The notes under the pieces: generated by a model
Told to the model about the DNA's origin: nothing
Database searches by the model: none
The model's input: only the letters and a program-made list of their open reading frames with translations
In this document: one piece after another, positions 57,482 through 64,000 of the stretch
Layout: each line of letters starts with the position of its first letter
How positions within the stretch are numbered: the first letter of the stretch is position 1
Assembly: GCF_030409755.1 (NCBI RefSeq)
Contig: NZ_JAUFQE010000002.1
Span: 2,790,001 to 2,854,000, forward strand
Length of the DNA: 64,000 nt
Reading direction: 5' to 3'
Source of the DNA: Vibrio lentus
Lineage (GTDB): Bacteria; Pseudomonadota; Gammaproteobacteria; Enterobacterales; Vibrionaceae
Made by a program: the position numbers and the translations under genes

Positions 57482-58771
57482 ATGAATGTATTGATTATCG
57501 GTGCCGGCGGTCGTGAGCATGCACTTGGTTGGAAAGCGGCACAAAACCCAAATGTTGAAACGGTATTCATCGCTCCAGGTAATGCAGGTACTGCGCTTGA
57601 GCCTAAACTTGAGAACGTAAACATCGGTGTTGAAGACATCGCAGGTTTAGTGGCGTTTGCTCAAGAGAAAAAAATCGAACTGACCATCGTTGGTCCTGAA
57701 GCACCATTGGTTATTGGTGTGGTTGATGCATTCCGCGAAGTTGGCCTACCAATCTTTGGCCCAACTCAAGCAGCGGCACAGCTGGAAGGCTCTAAAGCAT
57801 TCACCAAAGACTTCCTAGCTCGTCATGAGATCCCAACAGGTTACTACTCCAACTTCACAGAGATCGAGCCAGCTATCGCTTACGTTCGCGAGCAAGGTGC
57901 TCCAATCGTAGTAAAAGCTGACGGCCTTGCTGCAGGTAAAGGCGTTATCGTTGCGATGACCCTTGAAGAAGCAGAAGACGCAATCAAAGACATGCTAGCA
58001 GGCAACGCATTTGGCGAAGCAGGCAGCCGCGTGGTTATCGAAGAGTTCCTTGAAGGCGAAGAAGCAAGCTTCATCGTAATGGTTGACGGTTCTAGCGTTC
58101 TTCCTATGGCCACCAGCCAAGATCACAAACGTGTTGGCGACAAAGACACTGGCCCTAATACTGGCGGCATGGGTGCTTACTCCCCAGCTCCAGTCGTGAC
58201 TCCAGAAATCCATAACCGCATCCTTGAGGAAGTTATCTACCCAACGGTACGTGGTATGGACGCAGAAGGCGCACCTTACACTGGTTTCCTTTACGCTGGC
58301 CTAATGATCGATGCTGACGGCACTCCTAAAGTTATCGAATACAACTGCCGCTTCGGCGATCCAGAAACGCAACCTATCATGATGCGTATGGAGTCAGACC
58401 TTGTTGAGCTTTGCCTAATGGCTATCGACGAGAAACTCGACGAAGCAGAATCTAAGTGGGATCCACGCGCTTCTATCGGTGTTGTTCTTGCGGCTGGCGG
58501 TTACCCTGCAGACTACGCAAAAGGCGATGTAATTTCCCTGCCGACAAGCGAAGTTGAAGGCCAAAAGGTTTTCCATGCAGGTACCACAAATAACGAAGCT
58601 GGCGACGTTGTGACAAACGGCGGCCGCGTGCTATGTGCAACTACACTGGGCAATACGGTTTCTGAAGCTCAGGAGCGCGCTTACGCGTTAACTAAGCAAG
58701 TTAGCTGGAATGGTATGTTCCACCGCAATGACATTGGTTACCGTGCGATTGCGCGCGAGCAAGAGCAGTAA
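57482..58771 (+). CDS. purD: Phosphoribosylamine-glycine ligase (GARS)
   Basis: Second step of purine synthesis, joining glycine to PRA with ATP. The 429-residue ATP-grasp protein has the N-terminal MNVLIIGAGGREHALGWKA, ADGLAAGKGVIVA, EEFLEGEEASFIVMVDG and RFGDPETQ. A TAAGGA ribosome site precedes the start. It is downstream of purH, the purHD order of E. coli. Confidence 0.98.
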   Translation: MNVLIIGAGGREHALGWKAAQNPNVETVFIAPGNAGTALEPKLENVNIGVEDIAGLVAFAQEKKIELTIVGPEAPLVIGVVDAFREVGLPIFGPTQAAAQLEGSKAFTKDFLARHEIPTGYYSNFTEIEPAIAYVREQGAPIVVKADGLAAGKGVIVAMTLEEAEDAIKDMLAGNAFGEAGSRVVIEEFLEGEEASFIVMVDGSSVLPMATSQDHKRVGDKDTGPNTGGMGAYSPAPVVTPEIHNRILEEVIYPTVRGMDAEGAPYTGFLYAGLMIDADGTPKVIEYNCRFGDPETQPIMMRMESDLVELCLMAIDEKLDEAESKWDPRASIGVVLAAGGYPADYAKGDVISLPTSEVEGQKVFHAGTTNNEAGDVVTNGGRVLCATTLGNTVSEAQERAYALTKQVSWNGMFHRNDIGYRAIAREQEQ

Positions 58772-58817
58772 TCTCTCTCGAACAATCTATCTCTAACTCA
58801 TTGCAGTTAGTTGAATC

Positions 58818-58848
58818 AAAAAAGGCGCCTAGGGCGCCTTTTTTAATA
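58818..58848. terminator. Bidirectional terminator between purD and the DUF1481 gene
   Basis: AAAAAAGGCGCC (58818-58829), loop TAG, GGCGCCTTTTTT (58833-58844). Confidence 0.92.
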
Positions 58849-58905
58849 TTTAAAATGCATTATGTTCGCTACCAAGCGTTTGGCCTATCGTAGGTCAAAA
58901 GCTCT

Positions 58906-59604
58906 CTACTCACTGAGAAGTGATGGTCTTTGAATACATTGGTGGTTTTCATCGGCTAATACTAGTAGCTCAGCAACCGACACTTTACGTGACGACACCT
59001 TGCCCACAAGAGCACCATAACTCTCTACTGAAGCAAGACGATTGACAACGATTCTTGGTAAGGTCTTGTTAAATTCAAAGTACTCGAATTGATCGCCAGA
59101 ACACGTCTCAAAAATCTCACCATTCCAGTAGCCCTGAAGAAGCTCTAATCCTTCATCATTTTGCTTCTCTGTGATATCGAGAACCGAAATCGCCTGCTTT
59201 TGGTAGTTATCCAGCTGCTCTGATTGAAGTGGCAAGATTTTGCTACCGATTCGGTATTGTTGATACACGGCCTCGCCAGACTGATTAAAGCGCACATGAA
59301 CACGGTAAGGTGCTAACGCTTGTGAATCGTCACGTAGCTCGCCTTCACGAATAAATTCACGCAGTACACCACCGGACCAAGCATAATCGGTTTTGTACCA
59401 ACCATAGTCGCCCATTGTGACGTAATCAGCAGAAGTGTGTGGTTGTGTTAGCTTGTTGGTGACCCAGAAGAAACTTGTCGCGTCGCCCATGACTTGGCCG
59501 CCGGTATAGGTTTCAAATTGCTCTAGGTTTTTGCCGGGACTTGTTGAAGAACAGCCGAGAAGAAATGTAGATAAGAGTGAAACGAGAAGAAATGCTTTTT
59601 TCAT
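58906..59604 (-). CDS. yjaH: DUF1481 lipoprotein (YjaH-like)
   Basis: Uncharacterised lipoprotein of 232 residues. The signal peptide ends in the lipobox LLGC with Cys18 as lipidation site; the rest is soluble, predicted periplasmic, with no enzyme motif I recognise. The next residues (SSTSPGK) carry no Asp at +2, which favours outer-membrane sorting. It lies downstream of hupA on the same strand, as yjaH does in E. coli. An inverted repeat separates the two genes, so its expression may be partly attenuated. Confidence 0.85.
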   Translation of the reverse strand: MKKAFLLVSLLSTFLLGCSSTSPGKNLEQFETYTGGQVMGDATSFFWVTNKLTQPHTSADYVTMGDYGWYKTDYAWSGGVLREFIREGELRDDSQALAPYRVHVRFNQSGEAVYQQYRIGSKILPLQSEQLDNYQKQAISVLDITEKQNDEGLELLQGYWNGEIFETCSGDQFEYFEFNKTLPRIVVNRLASVESYGALVGKVSSRKVSVAELLVLADENHQCIQRPSLLSE

Positions 59605-59609
59605 AAAAC

Positions 59610-59645
59610 CTGTACCGAGGTGAGAGTAAAACTACCTCGGTACAG
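59610..59645 (-). terminator. Hairpin between hupA and the DUF1481 gene
   Basis: CTGTACCGAGGT (59610-59621) and ACCTCGGTACAG (59634-59645) are perfectly complementary. On the minus strand the stem is followed by GTTTT and then the ATG of the DUF1481 gene, so it is a weak terminator or attenuator. Confidence 0.65.
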
Positions 59646-59651
59646 TTTAGA

Positions 59652-59924
59652 TTATTTTACTGAATCTTTCAGCGCTTTACCTGCAACAAATGCTGGAACA
59701 TTTGCAGCAGCGATTTGGATCTCATCACCAGTTTTTGGGTTACGACCAGTGCGAGCTGCACGGTGGTTTACTTTAAAAGTACCAAAACCAATTAGCTGTA
59801 CTTGATCGCCATCTTTAAGAGTCTCAGTCACGCCGCCAAGAGTTGCTTCTAGAGCCGCTTTAGCTTGTGCTTTCGAAAGGTCCGCTTTTTCAGCAATAAA
59901 GTCGATTAATTGAGTCTTGTTCAT
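59652..59924 (-). CDS. hupA: DNA-binding protein HU-alpha
   Basis: Nucleoid-associated protein that bends and compacts DNA. Its 90 residues are the HU length and start [20 protein letters not shown], closest to HU-alpha. The DNA-binding arm carries [21 protein letters not shown]. The order hupA then yjaH on the same strand matches E. coli. AAGAAGGG precedes the start. Confidence 0.97.
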   Translation of the reverse strand: MNKTQLIDFIAEKADLSKAQAKAALEATLGGVTETLKDGDQVQLIGFGTFKVNHRAARTGRNPKTGDEIQIAAANVPAFVAGKALKDSVK

Positions 59925-60194
59925 TTTAGGTTTCCCTTCTTAGTATTTTCGAATTCAATTAACTCTAAAACATAAATGCCCTATCTGGCAAAGGTTTGTC
60001 GTCGATCTTTAGCTCTAATGCCGTAGTTTTAGCCATAATATGAGTAATAACTCACAATTTGTTACTGATTTTATTGAGTAAGCCCTTGTTTAAAAGGGGC
60101 TGAGAGTGAAATTAATGATGACCTAGCCACTACTTATTCTCTATAATCCACCTTGAATCGCTGACAAAGCGTACAATTTAATTTAAGGGCAAAC

Positions 60195-61358
60195 ATGCTG
60201 CTGCTAACTATTTACGTCTCCATTGCTATTGGAGTTTCTTTCATTTGTTCTGTTTTGGAAGCTGTACTTTTGAGTATTAGTCCGAGCTACATCGCTCAAC
60301 TAAAACAAAATGGGCACCCTGCAGCCGCGTCTTTAGACAAACTGAAAACAGATATTGATCGCCCACTCGCGTCAATTTTAACGCTCAACACCATCGCACA
60401 TACTATTGGTGCGGCAACCGCAGGTGCACAAGCCGCTGTGGTTTTTGGTAGCCAATGGCTAGGTGTTTTCTCTGCCGTGCTCACTCTGGGCATTCTGGTG
60501 TTGTCTGAGATTGTTCCAAAAACGATTGGTGCGACCTACTGGCGTCAACTTGCTCCAGCATCGTCAACGGTACTGCGTTGGATGGTGTTCTTCCTAACTC
60601 CATTTGTTTGGTTCTCAGAGCAAATCACTAAACGTCTAGCTCGTGGTCACCAAGCACCTAAGATGCGTGACGAGCTATCAGCGATGGCTATTTTGGCAAA
60701 AGAGAGTGGCGAGTTCGCAGAAGGCGAATCAAAAATCCTAAGCAACTTATTAGGCATTCAAGATGTGCCTGTTACCCAAGTCATGACACCTCGACCGGTT
60801 GTATTCCGTGTAGATGCCGAGATGAGCGTCAATGTGTTCCTTGAAAAACACAAAGACACGCCGTTCTCACGTCCTTTGGTCTACAGCGAACAGAGTGACA
60901 ATATCATTGGTTTTGTTCACCGTCTGGAGCTGTTTAGATTGCAACAAGCGGGTTGCGGCGAAAAAGCGTTAGGCGAAGTCATGCGCCCTATCCACGTGTT
61001 ATTGAACAACATGGGTCTAGCTAAAGCCTTTGACCAAATGATGGCAAATCGCCTGCAATTGTCTTTGGTTGTTGATGAATACGGCACCATTCAGGGCATC
61101 ATCACCCTAGAAGACATCTTTGAGCATTTAGTTGGCGAAGAGATCGTTGATGAAGCGGACAAGACCACAGACATGCAAGAACTTGCGTTTCAGCGTTGGG
61201 AAAAATGGAAAGAGACACATGGCGTTATCGAAAACCGTGATGAAGAGGACGAGCTAGAGAAAGAAACTCCAGCCGACAACGATGCCTCAGATTCAAAATC
61301 AGCGGATGATGACGACGCATCAAAAGATAATGCCTCAAAAGACAAAGCTCAGAACTAA
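60195..61358 (+). CDS. CNNM/CorC-family transporter (DUF21 plus CBS)
   Basis: Inner-membrane protein of 387 residues. The N-terminal DUF21/CNNM domain (about 1-165) has three or four TM segments (LLLTIYVSIAIGVSFICSVL at the start) and LASILTLNTIAHTIGAA. Two CBS domains follow (about 185-320) with QDVPVTQVMTPRPVVFRV and LVVDEYGTIQGIITLEDIFE. The last 50 residues are an acidic, repetitive tail rich in Asp, Ser and Lys. The family exports or transports Mg2+ and other divalent metals; the older name was hemolysin-like. There is no C-terminal CorC/HlyC domain. Confidence 0.87.
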   Translation: MLLLTIYVSIAIGVSFICSVLEAVLLSISPSYIAQLKQNGHPAAASLDKLKTDIDRPLASILTLNTIAHTIGAATAGAQAAVVFGSQWLGVFSAVLTLGILVLSEIVPKTIGATYWRQLAPASSTVLRWMVFFLTPFVWFSEQITKRLARGHQAPKMRDELSAMAILAKESGEFAEGESKILSNLLGIQDVPVTQVMTPRPVVFRVDAEMSVNVFLEKHKDTPFSRPLVYSEQSDNIIGFVHRLELFRLQQAGCGEKALGEVMRPIHVLLNNMGLAKAFDQMMANRLQLSLVVDEYGTIQGIITLEDIFEHLVGEEIVDEADKTTDMQELAFQRWEKWKETHGVIENRDEEDELEKETPADNDASDSKSADDDDASKDNASKDKAQN

Positions 61359-61407
61359 CAGCTAAGAAAAAGACGCTTAATCGAAACTTGATAGCGTCAG
61401 ATACAAC

Positions 61408-61437
61408 AAAGGCTCCCTAGGGAGCCTTTGTTTTTTT
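61408..61437. terminator. Terminator between the CNNM gene and yjaG
   Basis: AAAGGCTCC (61408-61416), loop CTAG, GGAGCCTTT (61421-61429), then G and a T run. Confidence 0.9.
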
Positions 61438-61464
61438 ATTCTATTCGCTACAACTCAACATCCG

Positions 61465-62052
61465 TTATAACGCAACACCAATGTTGCTCACTGGGTCTTC
61501 ACGCAGTTCATGACGCAGATCTTTAATCAGTTCAAGGTCGCGCTCTGTCGTTTCACGAAGTGGTCGGAAGATCGCCCATTGAACGTCCCACTCTTCACAT
61601 ACCGCTTCATTTTCTTTCTGGTTTTCGTTCGTGACTTCTTCAGCACCTTGAGCGAATTCAAGTTCTGCAACCGTCTTAACCGACTGTTGGCTAACTTTAA
61701 TTACCGACTCAAGCATGTGTTCACGATCAAGCAAACCATGTATTAACGTTGCTAAGCCTTGGCATGCGTCCATTGCTGGATAAACACCATAAAAATCAAA
61801 ATCATCACCGCTAGGGAATAGCTCTTCTACTTTCTCAAGTTGACGCTCAAAGTTCACCTTTGCCGTTTTAACCGTTAGGATTTCCCAAATGCTATCCAAA
61901 ACATCACGATAGATTCGAGCTTCCGCAAATTCTGTATTCTCACAAAACATGGCATAGTTAGGATACATACGCTCACATAGACACGCCATAAAGGTAATTT
62001 GTTGCCAAGGTTCTAACTTTTCAAGACGAACCTGCAATGGATTCTGAAGCAT
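61465..62052 (-). CDS. yjaG: YjaG family protein (DUF416)
   Basis: Cytoplasmic protein of 195 residues with unknown function. The start MLQNPLQVRLEKLEPWQQITFMACLCERMYPNY is nearly the same as E. coli YjaG, so I use the ATG at 62052, not two codons upstream. No enzyme motif is visible. Its neighbourhood (hemE, yjaG, hupA, yjaH) is conserved with E. coli, although here three genes are inserted between hemE and yjaG or hupA. Confidence 0.9.
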   Translation of the reverse strand: MLQNPLQVRLEKLEPWQQITFMACLCERMYPNYAMFCENTEFAEARIYRDVLDSIWEILTVKTAKVNFERQLEKVEELFPSGDDFDFYGVYPAMDACQGLATLIHGLLDREHMLESVIKVSQQSVKTVAELEFAQGAEEVTNENQKENEAVCEEWDVQWAIFRPLRETTERDLELIKDLRHELREDPVSNIGVAL

Positions 62053-62123
62053 AGTCACTCAATAATTGCAGAAAAAGACAGCGAAAGTGTACTTGATAAA
62101 CCCTGGGGGGAAAAGGTAAGCCG

Positions 62124-63050
62124 ATGAACAATTTTACGAATAAGCTCTATATTCTTACCGAGCATGACGATACTTACACGCAACTGATTGTAAACCGAGA
62201 TTTACCTGACCTAGAAATCACCACAAACCCCGAGTTAGCGGAGATCGTCTTGGCCTCTCCTCCCCTCATAGCAGAACGTCTTGATGAGTTTAAGCATCTG
62301 GATTGGGTGCAAAGTACCTATGCCGGGATCAACAAATTAACCCAACCGAATTTGCGTCAGGACTACACATTGACCAACGTCAAAGGCATCTTCGGCCCTG
62401 CCATTGCCGAATACGTATTGGGTTACACAATCAGCCACTTTAGACACTTCACTCATTACCACCAGCAACAACAACAGCGAAACTGGCAGCCGCAGCTTTA
62501 TACCAGCCTAACCGACAAAACCATGGTGATTTTGGGAACAGGTTCAATTGGCAGCCATTTGGCGAAAGCCGCTTCTGCGTTTGGTATCCATACCATTGGG
62601 GTCAACCGGACAGGTATCCCATCAAAGCAAGAAACCTTCAAAGATACTTTCCACATTAATGAATTAGAAGCCGCCCTCAAACAAGCGGATATTGTGGTGA
62701 ACACACTGCCATCAACGGATGAGACCTACCAACTACTGAATCAAACCACCTTAAGCTACTGCTCTAACGTATTGCTGTTTAATGTGGGTCGCGGGGAAAG
62801 CGTAGACAATAAGGCGTTACTGCTTGCGATTAAGAATAAATGGGTTGAACACGCTTTCTTAGATGTCTTTGAATGCGAGCCTCTCACACAAGAACATCCG
62901 TTTTGGAAGTTGCCGCAAGTAACCATCACCCCACACATTGCAGCACTCAGTGAGCCAAGACAGGTCGTGGAGATCTTCGCCAATAATTACCAACAATGGC
63001 GAGATGGTTTTACACTGAATCACACCATTGATTTTGATAAAGGCTACTGA
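62124..63050 (+). CDS. D-2-hydroxyacid dehydrogenase (GhrA-like)
   Basis: NAD(P)-dependent dehydrogenase of 308 residues. The cofactor motif LGTGSIGSHLAKAASAFG lies near residues 138-155, followed by the catalytic Arg in NVGRGESVDN, Glu in DVFECEPL and His in TPHIAALS. GhrA reduces glyoxylate and hydroxypyruvate; the substrate here is not certain. Its TGA stop overlaps the next gene's ATG (TGATG), so the two are coupled. Confidence 0.88.
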   Translation: MNNFTNKLYILTEHDDTYTQLIVNRDLPDLEITTNPELAEIVLASPPLIAERLDEFKHLDWVQSTYAGINKLTQPNLRQDYTLTNVKGIFGPAIAEYVLGYTISHFRHFTHYHQQQQQRNWQPQLYTSLTDKTMVILGTGSIGSHLAKAASAFGIHTIGVNRTGIPSKQETFKDTFHINELEAALKQADIVVNTLPSTDETYQLLNQTTLSYCSNVLLFNVGRGESVDNKALLLAIKNKWVEHAFLDVFECEPLTQEHPFWKLPQVTITPHIAALSEPRQVVEIFANNYQQWRDGFTLNHTIDFDKGY

Positions 63051-63643
63051 TGTTCTCATCACTTCTCACCGAGATACGACATTGCACTGCTTGTGAGCCT
63101 CACCTATCACACGGTGCGAACCCAGTGATTCAGGCACACCCAAACGCGCGCTTGTTAATCATAGGGCAAGCGCCCGGTATCAAGGTTCATGAATCATCGA
63201 TCCCTTGGAATGATGCCAGTGGCGAGCGATTGAGAGAATGGCTAGGAATGGATAGCGATACGTTTTATGACGAACAAAAAGTCGCGATTGTCCCGATGGG
63301 CTTTTGCTATCCAGGAAAGGGAAAAAGTGGCGACCTACCGCCTAGAAAGGAGTGCGCTGCGCTATGGCACCAAAAAGTGCTGCAATCACAGCCCAACATC
63401 CAAATGACCTTGCTGATTGGTCAGTATGCGCAAAACTATTATCTAAAAGATAAAGCCACCAGCACACTCACTGAAACGGTGCGTAACTGGCAGGCTTGGG
63501 CTCCAGAATTTTTGCCACTTCCCCACCCTTCACCACGTAATAATATCTGGCTCAAGAAAAATCCATGGTTCGAAAGTGAAGTCCTTCCCTATATCAGGAA
63601 GCACGTATCAGAGCATTTGGCCTACCATGATCCAAATACCTAA
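63050..63643 (+). CDS. Uracil-DNA glycosylase superfamily protein
   Basis: Protein of 197 residues with the UDG fold. Motif A is LIIGQAPGIKVHESSIPWND and motif B is HPSPRN near residue 168, similar to the HPSPLS of family 1. A Cys pair (CTACE) lies near the N-terminus, but the four-Cys Fe-S site of family 4 is not visible. It probably acts on uracil or other damaged bases, or may be an inactive homologue. Its start overlaps the dehydrogenase stop by one base. Confidence 0.82.
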   Translation: MFSSLLTEIRHCTACEPHLSHGANPVIQAHPNARLLIIGQAPGIKVHESSIPWNDASGERLREWLGMDSDTFYDEQKVAIVPMGFCYPGKGKSGDLPPRKECAALWHQKVLQSQPNIQMTLLIGQYAQNYYLKDKATSTLTETVRNWQAWAPEFLPLPHPSPRNNIWLKKNPWFESEVLPYIRKHVSEHLAYHDPNT

Positions 63644-63699
63644 TTAGCTGCACATCAACGATGATTAAGCCGATATTGGGTGCGGATAAAAAGATAATA

Positions 63700-63736
63700 A
63701 AAAAGCGCTGCCGATTTCTCGACAGCGCTTTTTCTA
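63700..63736. terminator. Bidirectional terminator between the UDG gene and hemE
   Basis: AAAAGCGCTG (63701-63710) pairs with CAGCGCTTTT (63723-63732); an inner CGA/TCG stem extends it. A and T runs on both sides. Confidence 0.9.
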
Positions 63737-63751
63737 AAAACACATACTGAA

Positions 63752-64000
63752 TTACTTGTGGTATGGCTTAGATAGGTCGTGAACTGCGTCCACAAATACA
63801 CCAGCATTTTCTGGTGGCACATCTAGGTGAATACCATGGCCAAGGTTAAATACGTGGCCAGTACCGCCGTCACCAAAACCTTCAAGGATAGTGCCGACTT
63901 CTTCACGAATACGCTCAGGTTGTGCGTAAAGTACTGATGGATCCATGTTGCCTTGTAGAGCCACTTTATCGCCAATACGTGCTTTTGCATCAGCAATATT
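63752..64000 (-). CDS. hemE: Uroporphyrinogen decarboxylase, C-terminal part (runs off the window)
   Basis: Haem-pathway enzyme decarboxylating uroporphyrinogen III to coproporphyrinogen III. Only the last 82 or so codons are here; the frame is open to base 64000. Visible motifs are [15 protein letters not shown] and the C-terminal [19 protein letters not shown], with the conserved His of the active-site region. The gene continues on the minus strand beyond the window. Confidence 0.94.
   Translation of the reverse strand, partial: NIADAKARIGDKVALQGNMDPSVLYAQPERIREEVGTILEGFGDGGTGHVFNLGHGIHLDVPPENAGVFVDAVHDLSKPYHK

Noticed and set aside
1..64000. tRNA, rRNA, CRISPR arrays, prophage, integrase or transposase genes
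   Set aside because: I looked for cloverleaf-like sequences, regular spaced repeats and mobile-element proteins and saw none.

Overview
This window is ordinary chromosomal DNA of a marine Vibrio. The gene order, protein sequences and low-to-moderate G+C all fit, most likely the Splendidus clade; the species is an inference. It starts inside priA and ends inside hemE, and holds about 58 protein genes. I see no rRNA, tRNA, CRISPR array, insertion sequence or prophage. Coding density is high and most genes end in clear Rho-independent terminators. It reads as core genome, not an accessory island.

Layout. 1-9.9 kb: priA (3' part), cytR, a short ftsN, hslVU behind a heat-shock promoter, menA (frameshifted), rraA, zapB, glpX, an orphan SufR-like regulator and a Cys-rich DUF3135 protein. 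9.4-18.6 kb: DUF805 protein, a CHMI-like isomerase, tpiA, pfkA, fieF, the cpxP/cpxRA envelope-stress locus with a CpxR box, Fur-box sodA, trmL and fxsA. 18.9-30.7 kb: anaerobic and amino-acid metabolism, with aspA-dcuA (aspartate to fumarate), a YfcC-family carrier, the arginine deiminase pathway arcA-arcC-arcB, pyrBI with its attenuator leader, and an ArgR paralogue. 30.9-32.8 kb: dsbD.

33-49.5 kb is an acetate-switch block: crbR, nhaP2, a DUF4212/ActP acetate symporter pair, a Fur-box fagA-fumC pair, the 1143-residue hybrid kinase CrbS, an HcaT-like MFS carrier, a cNMP-CBS-DUF294 nucleotidyltransferase-like protein with a DnaQ-like exonuclease, and acs. A short CTAAAGT-containing element lies upstream of actP, of the DUF294 pair and of acs; it is a candidate shared CrbR site.

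49.8-64 kb is housekeeping: aroQ-accB-accC, prmA, dusB-fis, zntR, purH-purD (with a PurR box and an ERIC element between the genes), a DUF1481 lipoprotein, hupA, a CNNM/CorC-like transporter, yjaG, a hydroxyacid dehydrogenase overlapping a UDG-like gene, and the end of hemE.

I found no clearly new defence or mobile system. The points most worth a second look are the DUF294/exonuclease pair in the acetate regulon, a 40-bp perfect palindrome inside that DUF294 gene, the menA frameshift at an A6 run, paired ARG boxes ahead of the ArgR paralogue, an FNR-type palindrome about 430 bp before the YfcC carrier, and a PurR box on the glpX -35 region.
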